From Phormidium tenue FACHB-886 (GTDB lineage: Bacteria; Cyanobacteriota; Cyanobacteriia; Elainellales; Elainellaceae): a stretch of 64,000 nucleotides of DNA. Under the pieces are notes generated by a model. That model saw only the letters and a program-made list of their open reading frames with translations. It searched no databases and had not been told where the DNA came from. Where the stretch lies: positions 62,001 through 126,000 of the forward strand of contig NZ_JACXWX010000009.1 of assembly GCF_014764505.1 (NCBI RefSeq), in the 5' to 3' direction. A program made the translations under genes and the position numbers. Each line of letters begins with the position of its first letter. The stretch's first letter is position 1. This document shows positions 53,687 through 62,994 of this stretch, in pieces.

Positions 53687-54064
53687 GCTACTCCGCCAAA
53701 ACGCTCACCTATACGTGTTTAACCGATGTTTCTGCCAAGATCCACCCCAAGCAGATATTTGAGAAGCGATAAATGTCTTGCACTTGCCCAGATGCCCCTG
53801 TCTACACCTACTCAGAAGATTTCGACCTGATTTTGATTCAAAGTTCACTTAATCCGGGAATCTTAGGAGCGTTTCGGCTCACGCTTGCAACCCCTCACAC
53901 ATCTCCTGCATCATTTGAAGGATTCGCCAAAATAAACTTACGAACGATGGCTACTTCACCCGGAAATTCATAAACTTTAGAGGCATTATTTGGCAGGGCG
54001 GGCGCAATCCACTCTGCAGAAATCGTTTTCGGATACGCTCTTAAAATCCCAAACTTAGAGAATT
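53687..54064. other. 377-bp non-coding gap
   Basis: This gap separates the divergent kinase gene and the FAD oxidoreductase. A 66-codon open frame at 53773-53973 is Pro/Ser/Thr-rich with no recognisable fold or clear ribosome site. No repeats or structured elements were noticed. Confidence 0.5.
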
Positions 54065-55678
54065 ATGACTGCATCTCCCCCGTCTCGCACCTTTGATTTC
54101 GTAGGCTTTGGCGATGAAGTTCCTGGTATTTTAGCGTTGGTTTCTGCCGCCAGAGAATATCGCCGCCGCACAGGGACTTTTGCCAAAAGTGTGGTGATGC
54201 TAAAGGGCAATGCTCAAGAGGGAATTGGGGGGCATTTGGTGCGGGGGCGACTTGCATATGTCGATCGCAGCAGCATCCCCATCGCGACGCGCAATGCCCT
54301 GCGTCTTGACGACTTTGGCGATCCACCAGCGATCTACAAAGAATTTCTGCAGCGAGCAGGTGTGAAGAAGGTAGCGCTCGATCCAGGCAACGCCAACTCC
54401 GCGCTGCGTAGCATGATGGGTGAAGCGGGGGTAAACATTCTCAGCAATGTCAAGATAAAGGCAGTTCGCAAAGATGGGCAAAGGCTGGCTGGGCTAGAAC
54501 TCACTAATGGCGCAATACTGCTGGGGCAACAGTTTGTAGATTCCACTGTAAATGCTGAACTCGCCCAGCTTGCAGGCGTCAAAAAGCTACCCGGATATGC
54601 CGGACTAGGGCTGCCCAACGCCGAGCTTGCCGTGACGCTAATGTTTGAAACACAGGGCATTAGCCCCCAAATGCTCCAAGAAATTGAGTTAGCTTACCTG
54701 AAGCGCTACGCCAATCCCAACGATACCGAAGCCCAACAATGGATCAACACTGCTGCACAAGGGGATGCCTCCCTTGCTCAGTACCTCCGCAACTCCCTAA
54801 CGCGCGGCTATGGTCAACTCAATAAGATGGATGTCGGTACTGATTACATCGATGTCTATAGTCGAGCGCTATCGATCGCCTATCACTCCTTCCGGGGCAA
54901 AAAGCACTACCTGCCGGAAAGCGGCGTTGTGTTTGACAATGCCAACATTGCCGTGCTGCCGGGAAACCGGATGATCTGGAACTGTCTCTTGTTCTATGTC
55001 AATGCAGCAGAAGCCGAAGCGCTAGCTCGTAATGGGGCAAAGCCAACGCCTGCCATGATAGAAGAAATAAAATACGTTGATCGCTGGTTCAAGAGCCTAG
55101 GCGCAACGGTCGTTAAAGCAGCACCAGAGCTCTATATCCGCCATGCCGGAAACATCGTGGGAGCCGTAGATCCGCTGAGCGGGGCACAAATGATCGCCGG
55201 TGGTGTTCCTGCTGCAGAGGCGATCGGCACATTTGGCTATGCATTTGACATTCGTGGCGGCGTTAAAGGTTTATGGGAGCGAGCGGCAGAAGTGGGAGTG
55301 AAAAAATTTGCGTTTAAGTCGCCTCTGCTAAATGTAGGGATGCGCCATGCCTTGATCAAGGCTGTACCCAATCTGGCGGTCATTAGTCCTGCCTCTGGAT
55401 TTAGCGGCAGTGCCAGCGCCGTGGGCAGAATTGTGGAATTCAATGCGGCAGTGGCTCAAGGTGTGGGGATCGCTGCTGCCATCGCCCAGCTCAGCGGCAG
55501 AAATTTAGCAGACATTGCCAACGAAGAAGTGCGGGCAGTGCTGCAGCAGCTAGGCAAGCTACCCAAAATCTACGGCAGGTATGACGCGAACGAAACCTCT
55601 AGCATGAGTGAATTCGAGCAGCGCATGTTCGATGTTAAGTTGGCAATTCCACTGGGATTTGAGGAACTGTTTGCCTAG
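54065..55678 (+). CDS. FAD-dependent oxidoreductase-like protein
   Basis: The 537-residue protein resembles FAD-dependent oxidoreductases of the DAO/GidA-like fold. It starts FDFVGFGDEVPGILALVSAA, where the usual GxGxxG is GFGDEVPG, so the nucleotide loop is atypical. EGIGGHLVRGRLAYVD, NANSALRSMMGEAGVNIL and IAGGVPAAEAIGTFGYAFDIRGG are features of the family in which a flavin is bound. Substrate is unknown. The stop overlaps the convergent DUF429 stop by 4 bp. Confidence 0.65.
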   Translation: MTASPPSRTFDFVGFGDEVPGILALVSAAREYRRRTGTFAKSVVMLKGNAQEGIGGHLVRGRLAYVDRSSIPIATRNALRLDDFGDPPAIYKEFLQRAGVKKVALDPGNANSALRSMMGEAGVNILSNVKIKAVRKDGQRLAGLELTNGAILLGQQFVDSTVNAELAQLAGVKKLPGYAGLGLPNAELAVTLMFETQGISPQMLQEIELAYLKRYANPNDTEAQQWINTAAQGDASLAQYLRNSLTRGYGQLNKMDVGTDYIDVYSRALSIAYHSFRGKKHYLPESGVVFDNANIAVLPGNRMIWNCLLFYVNAAEAEALARNGAKPTPAMIEEIKYVDRWFKSLGATVVKAAPELYIRHAGNIVGAVDPLSGAQMIAGGVPAAEAIGTFGYAFDIRGGVKGLWERAAEVGVKKFAFKSPLLNVGMRHALIKAVPNLAVISPASGFSGSASAVGRIVEFNAAVAQGVGIAAAIAQLSGRNLADIANEEVRAVLQQLGKLPKIYGRYDANETSSMSEFEQRMFDVKLAIPLGFEELFA

Positions 55679-56427
55679 GACGATCGCGGCACTACAATAT
55701 ATCCGGTTTTACAGCATTCCTCTGCCGTCTCTGCACCCAACACCCAGTTTCGCGCTGTTCCCCAATACCACCAGTGGGCCGCCACGAAGGCGCACAGCAA
55801 GCTATCTAGCTGATCTTCAACCGCTTTCAGCCCTGCACCTGTTTGGGGGATATCTGGCAGGGTTGTGGAGAATTGCAAGCGGGGTTTCAGGGTTGGCAAG
55901 ATAGTGGAAATATAATGGCGCAGCTTCAGCAGTTCACTGCGACGATCGGCAAGCTTGCCTTTTTTATATTTGAGGATTTGCGACAGCCCAAATAGCTGAA
56001 TGGTCGCCGGATGTGGAAAGACTTCGATCTGGAAGCGGCAGGCTAGGCGGGGTTGAATGGCTGGCGCATGAGCAAAGCCCCGCCTTTCCAAGCTCAAGCC
56101 GAAGCCAACCGTGCGATCGGCAAAAGGCAGACTCAGGTTAGCAGGATAGCAACCAGCATGATACCGCCCAAAGTGCTGGTGGGTGAGACGATCGGGCAAC
56201 CGCATTCCAGTCGCGTTAGGAATCAGCGTGGGGGCATCGACTGCAACTCCTGCAGGCTCAGCCTCACCGGTCTTGTTTATTGTCCAGGCATCTACCCATG
56301 TCAAAACATCGTCTATGGCTTCTAGACGACGCAAATCAAGCAGTTTTAGAGAATCACCCTGCCAAGCCAAACAGCACAAACCGCTAGGCTGCGATCGCCA
56401 TCCCAGGTCAACCCCCAAAAACTTCAT
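55675..56427 (-). CDS. DUF429 family protein
   Basis: About 250 residues from MKFLGVDLGWRSQPSGLCCL; the frame reaches 56484 without a better start. The N-terminus is the first strand of an RNase H-like fold, and AVDAPTLIPNATGMRLPDRL and IEVFPHPATIQLFGL are the DUF429 signatures. The family is predicted to be nuclease-like, with no firm biochemical role. It follows lexA on the same strand with a 22-bp gap. Confidence 0.82.
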   Translation of the reverse strand: MKFLGVDLGWRSQPSGLCCLAWQGDSLKLLDLRRLEAIDDVLTWVDAWTINKTGEAEPAGVAVDAPTLIPNATGMRLPDRLTHQHFGRYHAGCYPANLSLPFADRTVGFGLSLERRGFAHAPAIQPRLACRFQIEVFPHPATIQLFGLSQILKYKKGKLADRRSELLKLRHYISTILPTLKPRLQFSTTLPDIPQTGAGLKAVEDQLDSLLCAFVAAHWWYWGTARNWVLGAETAEECCKTGYIVVPRSS

Positions 56428-56449
56428 AGATTTAATTGAGCCGCAAAAC

Positions 56450-57058
56450 CTACGCAATAGGCGTATAGCCGCGCCACATACCAACCAAAATACCCTGAAC
56501 GTCTACCTGAGCAGCGGGCGCTTCGATCGGTTGATAGTTGGGATTTGCAGGCTTCAGGGTAACCTGGCTACCCTTCCGGTGATAATACTTTAAGGTGTAG
56601 CCTTCACCACTGACCCGTGCAGCCACAATTGCTCCATTCCGCACGGCTTTCTGGTCTTGAATCGGACGCATCAGCACAATGTCGCCGTTGTCAATTAAGG
56701 CTCCAATCATGCTATCGCCCCGAACGCGCAGAGCATAATCTCCAGGCTTCAGCGCGGAGCTAGAGAAGTCTAGCTGTTCTACAGAATCGGTGAAGGACTC
56801 TACCACAGAACCAGCGGCGATCGTTCCCATAATTGGAACACCTTGCGGCTTGAGGATACGAAGGGTGCGCGCCCTTCCTTCTGTCCAGTCGATGTAGCCT
56901 TTATTGCGGAGGTGTTCTAGCCGACTTTGAATGGGAGCGGGCGATCGTAGCCCCATAGCCCGCATCATTTGGCGAATTGATGGAGAGTGCTGGTTGTCTT
57001 TGATATATTGAACCAGCCAATCGTAGAGCTGTTGTTGGACTTCAGTTAAGGTTTCCAT
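56450..57058 (-). CDS. lexA: LexA repressor, protease-competent
   Basis: The 202-residue protein has the N-terminal winged helix (PSIRQMMRAMGLRSPAPIQS) and a C-terminal S24 domain. The self-cleavage site Ala82-Gly83 (GTIAAGSVVES), the nucleophile Ser116 (RGDSMIGALI) and Lys157 (GYTLKYYH) are all present, so RecA-stimulated autocleavage should work. This is worth noting because some cyanobacterial LexA proteins lack cleavage residues and regulate other processes. A LexA-box-like site is upstream. Confidence 0.95.
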   Translation of the reverse strand: METLTEVQQQLYDWLVQYIKDNQHSPSIRQMMRAMGLRSPAPIQSRLEHLRNKGYIDWTEGRARTLRILKPQGVPIMGTIAAGSVVESFTDSVEQLDFSSSALKPGDYALRVRGDSMIGALIDNGDIVLMRPIQDQKAVRNGAIVAARVSGEGYTLKYYHRKGSQVTLKPANPNYQPIEAPAAQVDVQGILVGMWRGYTPIA

Positions 57059-57463
57059 AGAACAAATTCAACTTGAGTAGAGCAAGCAATACCGCTTGGG
57101 CAAAGTGTGAACGGGCAATTTAAATCAAAGTCGATCGGACTCATTTGATGCAGACAGCTCAACCCGACAGATTGGGCAAAACGTTGAAAGACTCGCAGAA
57201 ATTTTGTTAGCAAAAATTTTGAACTTTATTTTGAGCAAAATTTTTGGCAACCAATCAAACAGAATGTAAAAAAATCATAGAACATTCTAAGAACATTTGT
57301 ACCAAACTATTTATGAAGTTGTCTAGGTTTTTGTGACACTTTACGTAAGCTCAGGTCTTGCCCCTTTGTTTTTTCCATCCAAGCACTGCTGAAATTTGCT
57401 TGCGGTTCTAGGACAACTGAGTAAAACGTTAATAGGAACAGGAGTAGAAGTTAGTAGAACAGG
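57059..57463. other. lexA upstream region
   Basis: This 405-bp gap between lexA and the subtilase gene's end is AT-rich. Near 57208-57250 there are runs of repeated AGCAAAATTTT-type sequence. Besides the LexA-box-like site no gene or RNA is recognised. Confidence 0.5.
57290..57303. promoter_or_regulatory. LexA-box-like operator upstream of lexA
   Basis: AGAACATTTGTACC matches the reported cyanobacterial LexA box RGTACNNNDGTWCB with one mismatch. The adjacent TAGAACATTCTA (57279-57290) is a 5-bp palindrome with 2-bp spacer. The site is 232 bp upstream of the lexA start; autoregulation is inferred. Confidence 0.45.
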
Positions 57464-59458
57464 CTAAATCACGAAGTCGGCACCTGTAATGGTGTTTGCA
57501 TTGAGTCTTTGCAGCTCTGCTAGAGTACTACCACGAAACTGAACCAAGGCATTGCGTCCGCGTTGGGTAATTTCTAAATTAGAGAAATTCAATCTTCTAT
57601 CAAGTCCTAGCTTATCTTCTCGATCGCGAAAATCTTGGATCAGCGCAGTTCCCTGCCGATCGAGTTGAAACAAGTCCTTGCCCCGCTCGCCCACCAGCCG
57701 ATTTTTGCCCTTGCCACCGCTGAGGATATCGCTGCCTTCGCCGCCCACCAATCGATCGTCGCCCACCTCGCCTTGGAGCCTGTCTTTGCCCTGCCGTCCA
57801 ACCAGAGTATCGTTGCCTTTGCCGCCCAACAGCCGATCGTCGCCCAAATCCCCCACTAAATAATCATTAGCTGCCCCGCCGCTGAGCCGATCGCGACCCG
57901 TACCGCCAAACAAGGCATCGTATCCAGCGGCTCCTGTAAGCGTATCGTTGCCTGCAAAGCCATAGAGGTTTTCAGATACAGCTGTGCCCCGCAGCCGATC
58001 GTTACCCTCAGTTCCTTCCTGCTTGACAAGAAACGAATCCAATACCGCGCCGTCTGCCTGAACAAAGCCCGCCCCGCTGCTGAAGTTACCGGGCGCAGCC
58101 ATAGGAATCGCAGTTGTTTGCAGTGCCGTCAGCAGCTGAGCGGGTGTGCGGCTACGGCGTCCACCCGCTCGCTGCAGCATCAATGCTGCAACAGCTGCCG
58201 CATGGGGAGCCGCCGCTGAAGTCCCTGGAAAAGAGCTGAAGTCTAGCACTAGGTTGGAGCTGGTTACCGCCGTGGAGACGCGATCGGGCGCAACAATTTC
58301 TGGCTTTTGGCGTATTTCTGCAGCGGCTAGGCGATTGCCCTGCTTATCAAACAGGATCTGGGTACCGCCAAAGCTGGAGAAAGGTTCTAGTTGGGGCGTT
58401 GTGCCGCCATACGCAGGTGTCGTGCTAAAGGAGGCAGCACCCACAGCGATCGCTCCTTTGGAGTTGGGATGTCCAATGATCGTGGAGCCGCCTGTAGCAC
58501 TGGACGAATCGTTCACGTATTGGTATTTAACACCATCGTCAATTGCAAAGTAGCTGACCCATTTAATCAGACCAGGCACAGGGCTAGTAGAATTCACCCG
58601 ACGGGCAATCATCAGGTAAACCGTTTGCTGCTGGGTGGTGCTGTACTCAAGCTGACGGAGGGGAATCTCGGCTGCTGGAGAAGCGATAAAGGTCTCTGCA
58701 ATTAGATTGCCGCCTGCATCCGGCAGTTGCGGCGTTCCAACAAGAAAAAACTCTAAATCGTTGGACACCTGTCCGCTGGGTTGATCCCAGCCCAAAATCA
58801 AGTTGATCTCCGGCTGAGATCCATAGAGTAAATCGTTAGCGCTAGCAGCCGGAAGCTGGATATCCTGAAATAAATCAACGCCGCTGCCTGAATCAAAATT
58901 GTGCGCTTCGTAGGTATTACCCCGGTAGGTGAACGTTGTTCCCGCCCGAAACGCACTTTCATAAGAGCGATTGCCGTCATTTCCGGCAGCCGAAAAGTAG
59001 GTCACTCCCTGAGCAGTAGCAGCTTCGATCGCCTGCGCTACTGCCCCATCCTGAAAGATGAGCGTATTTGAAGTACCCAGATCGTCAACAATGATGTCGG
59101 CTCCTGCCTCCACTAGCGATCGCACGGCATTTGCAAGACTGACTTCAGTGCTGTCTGCGCTATGAAATAACAGCTCTGCACCAGGTGCAACATCGTGCAC
59201 AATTTGCAGCATGGCGCGTCCTTCGTCAGTGCGAAAGCTGAGATTATCTTGCAATACGCGCACGGGCTTTTTGTAGCCGTTGGGGTTGCGCCGTCCAGGA
59301 AGTTCGCCATTGGCTACGTCTACCGCGGCTCCAGCCTGGGCATTGTAGCTATTGGAAATAACGCCAATTTTGATGCCCGATCCATCCAGCTGAAATTGCT
59401 CACGCGCAATATTCGATCGCATCGCGCGATCGCCCTCGCTGGTCACTTTGCCAACCAT
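57464..59458 (-). CDS. Subtilase-like protein with RTX repeats
   Basis: The 664-residue protein joins a subtilisin-fold domain (about 15-465) to a calcium-binding RTX repeat domain (about 480-610; GNDTLTGAAG, GGKGNDTLVGRQGKDRL and similar nonapeptides). The nucleophile region FPGTSAAAPHAAAVAALML is intact. At the usual Asp place the sequence is GVISNSYNA, with Asn36; the expected HGTH motif is absent and the corresponding segment reads TDEGRAMLQIVHDVAPGA (Glu78), like the sedolisin Glu. ADIIVDDLG (Asp124/125) follows. It has no clear signal peptide; RTX proteins use type I secretion. Confidence 0.8.
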   Translation of the reverse strand: MVGKVTSEGDRAMRSNIAREQFQLDGSGIKIGVISNSYNAQAGAAVDVANGELPGRRNPNGYKKPVRVLQDNLSFRTDEGRAMLQIVHDVAPGAELLFHSADSTEVSLANAVRSLVEAGADIIVDDLGTSNTLIFQDGAVAQAIEAATAQGVTYFSAAGNDGNRSYESAFRAGTTFTYRGNTYEAHNFDSGSGVDLFQDIQLPAASANDLLYGSQPEINLILGWDQPSGQVSNDLEFFLVGTPQLPDAGGNLIAETFIASPAAEIPLRQLEYSTTQQQTVYLMIARRVNSTSPVPGLIKWVSYFAIDDGVKYQYVNDSSSATGGSTIIGHPNSKGAIAVGAASFSTTPAYGGTTPQLEPFSSFGGTQILFDKQGNRLAAAEIRQKPEIVAPDRVSTAVTSSNLVLDFSSFPGTSAAAPHAAAVAALMLQRAGGRRSRTPAQLLTALQTTAIPMAAPGNFSSGAGFVQADGAVLDSFLVKQEGTEGNDRLRGTAVSENLYGFAGNDTLTGAAGYDALFGGTGRDRLSGGAANDYLVGDLGDDRLLGGKGNDTLVGRQGKDRLQGEVGDDRLVGGEGSDILSGGKGKNRLVGERGKDLFQLDRQGTALIQDFRDREDKLGLDRRLNFSNLEITQRGRNALVQFRGSTLAELQRLNANTITGADFVI

Positions 59459-59553
59459 GCCTCACACCATCAAAGCAGCCTCACCATTCTGACCTAAAAC
59501 TAACGATAGGCACGCCAAAAGCCATCTCATCAAATTTACATCGACCGCTGCTT

Positions 59554-60330
59554 TCAGGAACCGGGTTTCAGGTCAGGTCTGCTGGCTGTTGTTTCATCAC
59601 TCTTGCTAATATCTGCCGGGTTCTCTGCCGCACTCAAAGCGGTTGTCTCTGGCGTGTCTTTGTAGGCAGTCTGATGCAGCTCAGTACAAAAAGCCTGCAG
59701 CTCTGCCCGCAGCGTTGCCATCTCAGTTAGGCAGCTCTGACGAGAAGATTGCAGCAATTGCTGAATTTGTGGCGATCGGGCTTGGCGGATGAGCGAAAGC
59801 TCAATGAGCTGGTTTTTGACTTCAGCCTGCAGCATAGTAATGCAGTTTGCCAACTCTTGCATGAGCTGTATCTGCTGCTGGTGTTGATAGAGTTGCAGTT
59901 CTCGACTTTCAGAGCGAACCTGCTGCATCTGCTGCTGGATGATGTGGCGGAGCGTGGCAGCAGTAGTAGTTAGATAGATGTGGAAATCGCTTAGCTCTTG
60001 CGAGAGCTGCTCTGCCATCAGAGCACGATCCGCAGTATGCAGGGACAGCAGTTCTGCTGTTTGCTGTCGGAGGCGTTGTGTGACATCGAAAAGGCGTTGC
60101 ATCAAGCGATTTGTCTGCATCTGTGGCTGGGCGCTGGCTTGCTCTAGAGAGGGTCGAGTTTCTGGCTGGAGCTGCGCCTGAAACATTGGCAGATTCTGGG
60201 GCAGATTGTAGCGCGGGGCAATCACTTTCACGTAGCGACTTTGCTGAAAGCGATCGAGGATTTGACGGACATAGCGCTGTTGGTCAGTTAAGGCTTGCCG
60301 TCGCTGCTGCCAGGATTGTTGAAGAGACAT
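59554..60330 (-). CDS. GvpC-like coiled-coil protein
   Basis: The 258-residue protein is helical and Gln-rich. Residues about 95-120 (LLSLHTADRALMAEQLSQEL then SDFH) resemble the GvpC 33-residue repeat (LSxTAxxRxxxAExxxQELxxF), and a weaker copy follows. GvpC coats gas vesicles; no gvpA or other gvp gene is in the window, so it may be a solitary relative. The N-terminus (SWQQRRQALTDQQRYVRQIL) is not typical GvpC. The similarity is modest and coiled-coil bias could mislead. Confidence 0.5.
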   Translation of the reverse strand: MSLQQSWQQRRQALTDQQRYVRQILDRFQQSRYVKVIAPRYNLPQNLPMFQAQLQPETRPSLEQASAQPQMQTNRLMQRLFDVTQRLRQQTAELLSLHTADRALMAEQLSQELSDFHIYLTTTAATLRHIIQQQMQQVRSESRELQLYQHQQQIQLMQELANCITMLQAEVKNQLIELSLIRQARSPQIQQLLQSSRQSCLTEMATLRAELQAFCTELHQTAYKDTPETTALSAAENPADISKSDETTASRPDLKPGS

Positions 60331-60808
60331 GGCGGATAGGTGGGGGAGCGGAAGAACAGGGAGCTAGAGAGCTAGAGACAGTTTGATAGGAAGGATTAAT
60401 AGGGGGTGATAGAGCCTACAAGAGTCTACATAAATAAAGGGGAGAGGGCATAGGGGGGTTGGGCTGTCTTAGCACCTAGAGATAAACCACATTTGATAAA
60501 TCTGTTTTCACTGAATAGCTTAGAGATCAGCCACCATAATGCTCACCGAAGGATCGCGGAACTCCCTAGTTAGGAAAAGATTGGCCTACGGAAAACTACG
60601 GACGGCAGTGACCTCTCATCGAGCTGAAACGGTGTAAAAGTTTAAATTTAGCCCTCATTTTCTATTTCCTTGGCTCAATGGAGCCGTCCGATCGCAAACT
60701 TTGCTTTCACAACCCTGTATTTTCCCGCCCCTGTGGGGGAATATTGACCTCGGAAGCCTTGCGGGTTTGCCCCAGCAAGGCAGAAGGCGTTTAGATCAAC
60801 TGACTACC
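60331..60808. other. 478-bp non-coding gap
   Basis: This is a low-complexity gap between two divergent genes, including an AG-rich stretch (60331-60460) that likely belongs to the 5' region of the GvpC-like gene. No RNA or repeat was recognised. Confidence 0.45.
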
Positions 60809-61063
60809 ATGCCCAGAACTCCTAGCGAATTTGCAGTCCACATTCTGATGGAAGGTGGACACCGAGAAGAGGTGCGTTTTCCCACTATTCAAGATTTTCA
60901 GAAGTGGTATAGTGGCGAGCTTGTGCCGAAAGCTAGCTCCAATGACTTTATCAATGTGCCAATCAAGAATATTCAGGGCGAATACATGGTGCTGCGTCCA
61001 TCACGGGTACTGGCACTGCGGGTAGAGCCGGTCTTCTATGGCAGCATCGATCGAGATTATTAA
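60809..61063 (+). CDS. Conserved small cyanobacterial protein
   Basis: 84 residues from MPRTPSEFAVHILMEGGHRE; the frame opens earlier, but the region before lacks protein-like composition. It has a beta-strand pattern (FAVHILMEGG, VRFPTIQDFQKWY, YMVLRPSRVLALRVEPVFYG). It looks like a small conserved protein of unknown function. It converges on the GH1 gene with a 19-bp gap. Confidence 0.65.
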   Translation: MPRTPSEFAVHILMEGGHREEVRFPTIQDFQKWYSGELVPKASSNDFINVPIKNIQGEYMVLRPSRVLALRVEPVFYGSIDRDY

Positions 61064-61082
61064 GCTGAACGAAAGGGGTTAA

Positions 61083-62459
61083 CTAAACCACCCGATTCTG
61101 TGAGATACATTCGGCATACCAGTTTGCACTCGCCTTGGGGATACGCTGCTGCGTCTCAAAATCTGTTCGGACAATGCCAAACCGACGATCGTATCCCCAC
61201 GACCACTCAAAATTGTCTAGCAGGCTCCAGACAAAATAGCCCTTCAGCGGATAGCCTTCACTGACTGCCCGATGAGCAGACTGCAGGTATTGCCGCATGT
61301 ATAGAATGCGATCGCTATCGGTTACTTTGCCTTCTGCATCGGCTTCATCTTCAACGGCACAGCCATTTTCGCTGATGAAGATTGGCAAGTCGGGCAATCC
61401 CAGCGTTTCGCTGATGTGCCGCACTCCCCAATACAGGCACTCTGGCTGGAAGAATAGCCAGGGCATATTTAATTTGGGATGGGTTTTGGCAAAGTTCACG
61501 ACCTCAAAGCCTGCTTCAGTATCGGCTGCCCGTACGTATGTGCCAGAGTAAATATTGAAGCCCAGCTCATCCAGTGGTTGATGGATGATGGCTAGATCGC
61601 CGTCTTGCACGACTGGAGCCGCTGCCCCATCTTGCTGAAAACTAACATCATATGCACCCGTCAGCGCTGGCAGCAAAATGCCGCCGTTGTAGCCGAAGTT
61701 TCGAAAGGCGCGTTGGGCAGCGGCGATGTCAGCAGGAGATTCTATAAGTGGTACGGGCACAGTAAAATTATCGACTAATGCCACTGAGCAAGGCTGCGGC
61801 GAAGCAGCGCGAATTGCTTGACAGCCCAGCCCATGTGCCAATAAAGCATGGTGACAAGTTTGCCATACCTCGCTTTGGCTGCTAACTCGGCAGCCTGGTG
61901 CATGGACAGGTTGGCTAGATGCGGCATAGCCAAGGTGGGTGAAGCAAGTGATTTCGTTGATCGTCATCCAGTGGGAGATGCGATCGCCCAACCGACTGAC
62001 CACCGCCGTTGCATAGTCTGCAAAATCAACTGCCATCTGCCGATTCAACCAGGAACCATACAGGTCTTCCAGTGCCTGTGGGCTATCCCAATGAAACAGC
62101 GTGGCATGGGGCGTAATGCCGTGTTGCAGCAGGCAATCGACCAAGCGGCGGTAGAAGTCGATGCCCTGCTCGTTCACAGCCCCCCTTCCTTCTGGCAACA
62201 CCCGTGACCAAGCAATACTGAAGCGATAGTGCTTGATGCCCAGATCTGCCATCAGCTTCACGTCTTCCGGATAGCGATGGTAGTGATCGCAGGCGATCGC
62301 CCCTGTGTCGCCGTTTAGTACTCGTCCCGGTGTAGCGCTGAAGGTGTCCCAAACGCTGGGTAATCTTCCATCTTCGGCAGCAGCTCCTTCAATTTGATAG
62401 GCAGCAGTTGCCGTGCCCCAATAAAAGCCTTCTGGAAATTGGTAGCTAGTTTTGCTCAT
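61083..62459 (-). CDS. bglA: GH1 beta-glucosidase
   Basis: The 458-residue glycoside hydrolase family 1 enzyme starts FPEGFYWGTATAAYQIEGA, the family signature. The acid/base Glu169 is in MTINEITCF (relatives have NEP) and the nucleophile Glu364 in IFISENGCA. GYFVWSLLDNFEWSWGYDRRFG near the C-terminus is also diagnostic. It cleaves beta-glucosides; no signal peptide, so it is probably cytosolic. Replacement of Pro after the acid/base Glu by Ile is uncommon. Confidence 0.94.
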   Translation of the reverse strand: MSKTSYQFPEGFYWGTATAAYQIEGAAAEDGRLPSVWDTFSATPGRVLNGDTGAIACDHYHRYPEDVKLMADLGIKHYRFSIAWSRVLPEGRGAVNEQGIDFYRRLVDCLLQHGITPHATLFHWDSPQALEDLYGSWLNRQMAVDFADYATAVVSRLGDRISHWMTINEITCFTHLGYAASSQPVHAPGCRVSSQSEVWQTCHHALLAHGLGCQAIRAASPQPCSVALVDNFTVPVPLIESPADIAAAQRAFRNFGYNGGILLPALTGAYDVSFQQDGAAAPVVQDGDLAIIHQPLDELGFNIYSGTYVRAADTEAGFEVVNFAKTHPKLNMPWLFFQPECLYWGVRHISETLGLPDLPIFISENGCAVEDEADAEGKVTDSDRILYMRQYLQSAHRAVSEGYPLKGYFVWSLLDNFEWSWGYDRRFGIVRTDFETQQRIPKASANWYAECISQNRVV

Positions 62460-62681
62460 GAGAATTTCAAACTAATCTTGCTTATCTTCTCATGTCGCTC
62501 TCAGGTGTTCTCCAGCATAGCCTCAGCGACAAGCCAGACATTAATAACTAGTCGAATGGTAAACCAGCGAAAGAGCCATGAACCAAATGTCAAGGTATCT
62601 TAACGCTCAAACGGGTTCAGCTGCATAAGTCTGCAATACCGAAACGATAAGTAGGTATGTGGCGTTCAAGAGGACAGAGTC

Positions 62682-62882
62682 ATGCTGGCACCCTGGAAAT
62701 ACCTAATCGTTAAAACCACCTTCTGGATTGCTGCGGAAGTCCTTCTTAATGTGACTGGGCTTGACAATTTAGCAGACTATAGCGAATTCATGGAGCAACA
62801 GTTTGAGGCAGTTTCCCGCCAGCCGCTGATGGTGCAGTTCCGTTATTACAGCGTCCCTGAAGCTGCCTCTCCGCTAGCCTAA
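62682..62882 (+). CDS. Small conserved cyanobacterial protein
   Basis: The 66-residue protein has a hydrophobic N-terminal segment (YLIVKTTFWIAAEVLLNVTG) and a soluble tail that begins GLDNLADYSEFMEQQ. The tail's start resembles a conserved cyanobacterial small protein family of unknown function as I recall it. A ribosome site (AGAGGA) lies about 11 bases upstream. The function is not known. Confidence 0.6.
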   Translation: MLAPWKYLIVKTTFWIAAEVLLNVTGLDNLADYSEFMEQQFEAVSRQPLMVQFRYYSVPEAASPLA

Positions 62883-62994
62883 TGGTAAAGCCTGTCCAAA
62901 TTTTAGCTGTACAAATGTTTGAAACAGATGTTTGAACAAATTAGGAGGACACAGGGAACTGCGCCCTCCTGATCGGATGAGAGCCACTTGCCAC

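Noticed and set aside
53773-53973. 66-codon plus-strand frame
   Set aside because: Pro/Ser/Thr-rich, weak start context, no recognised family.
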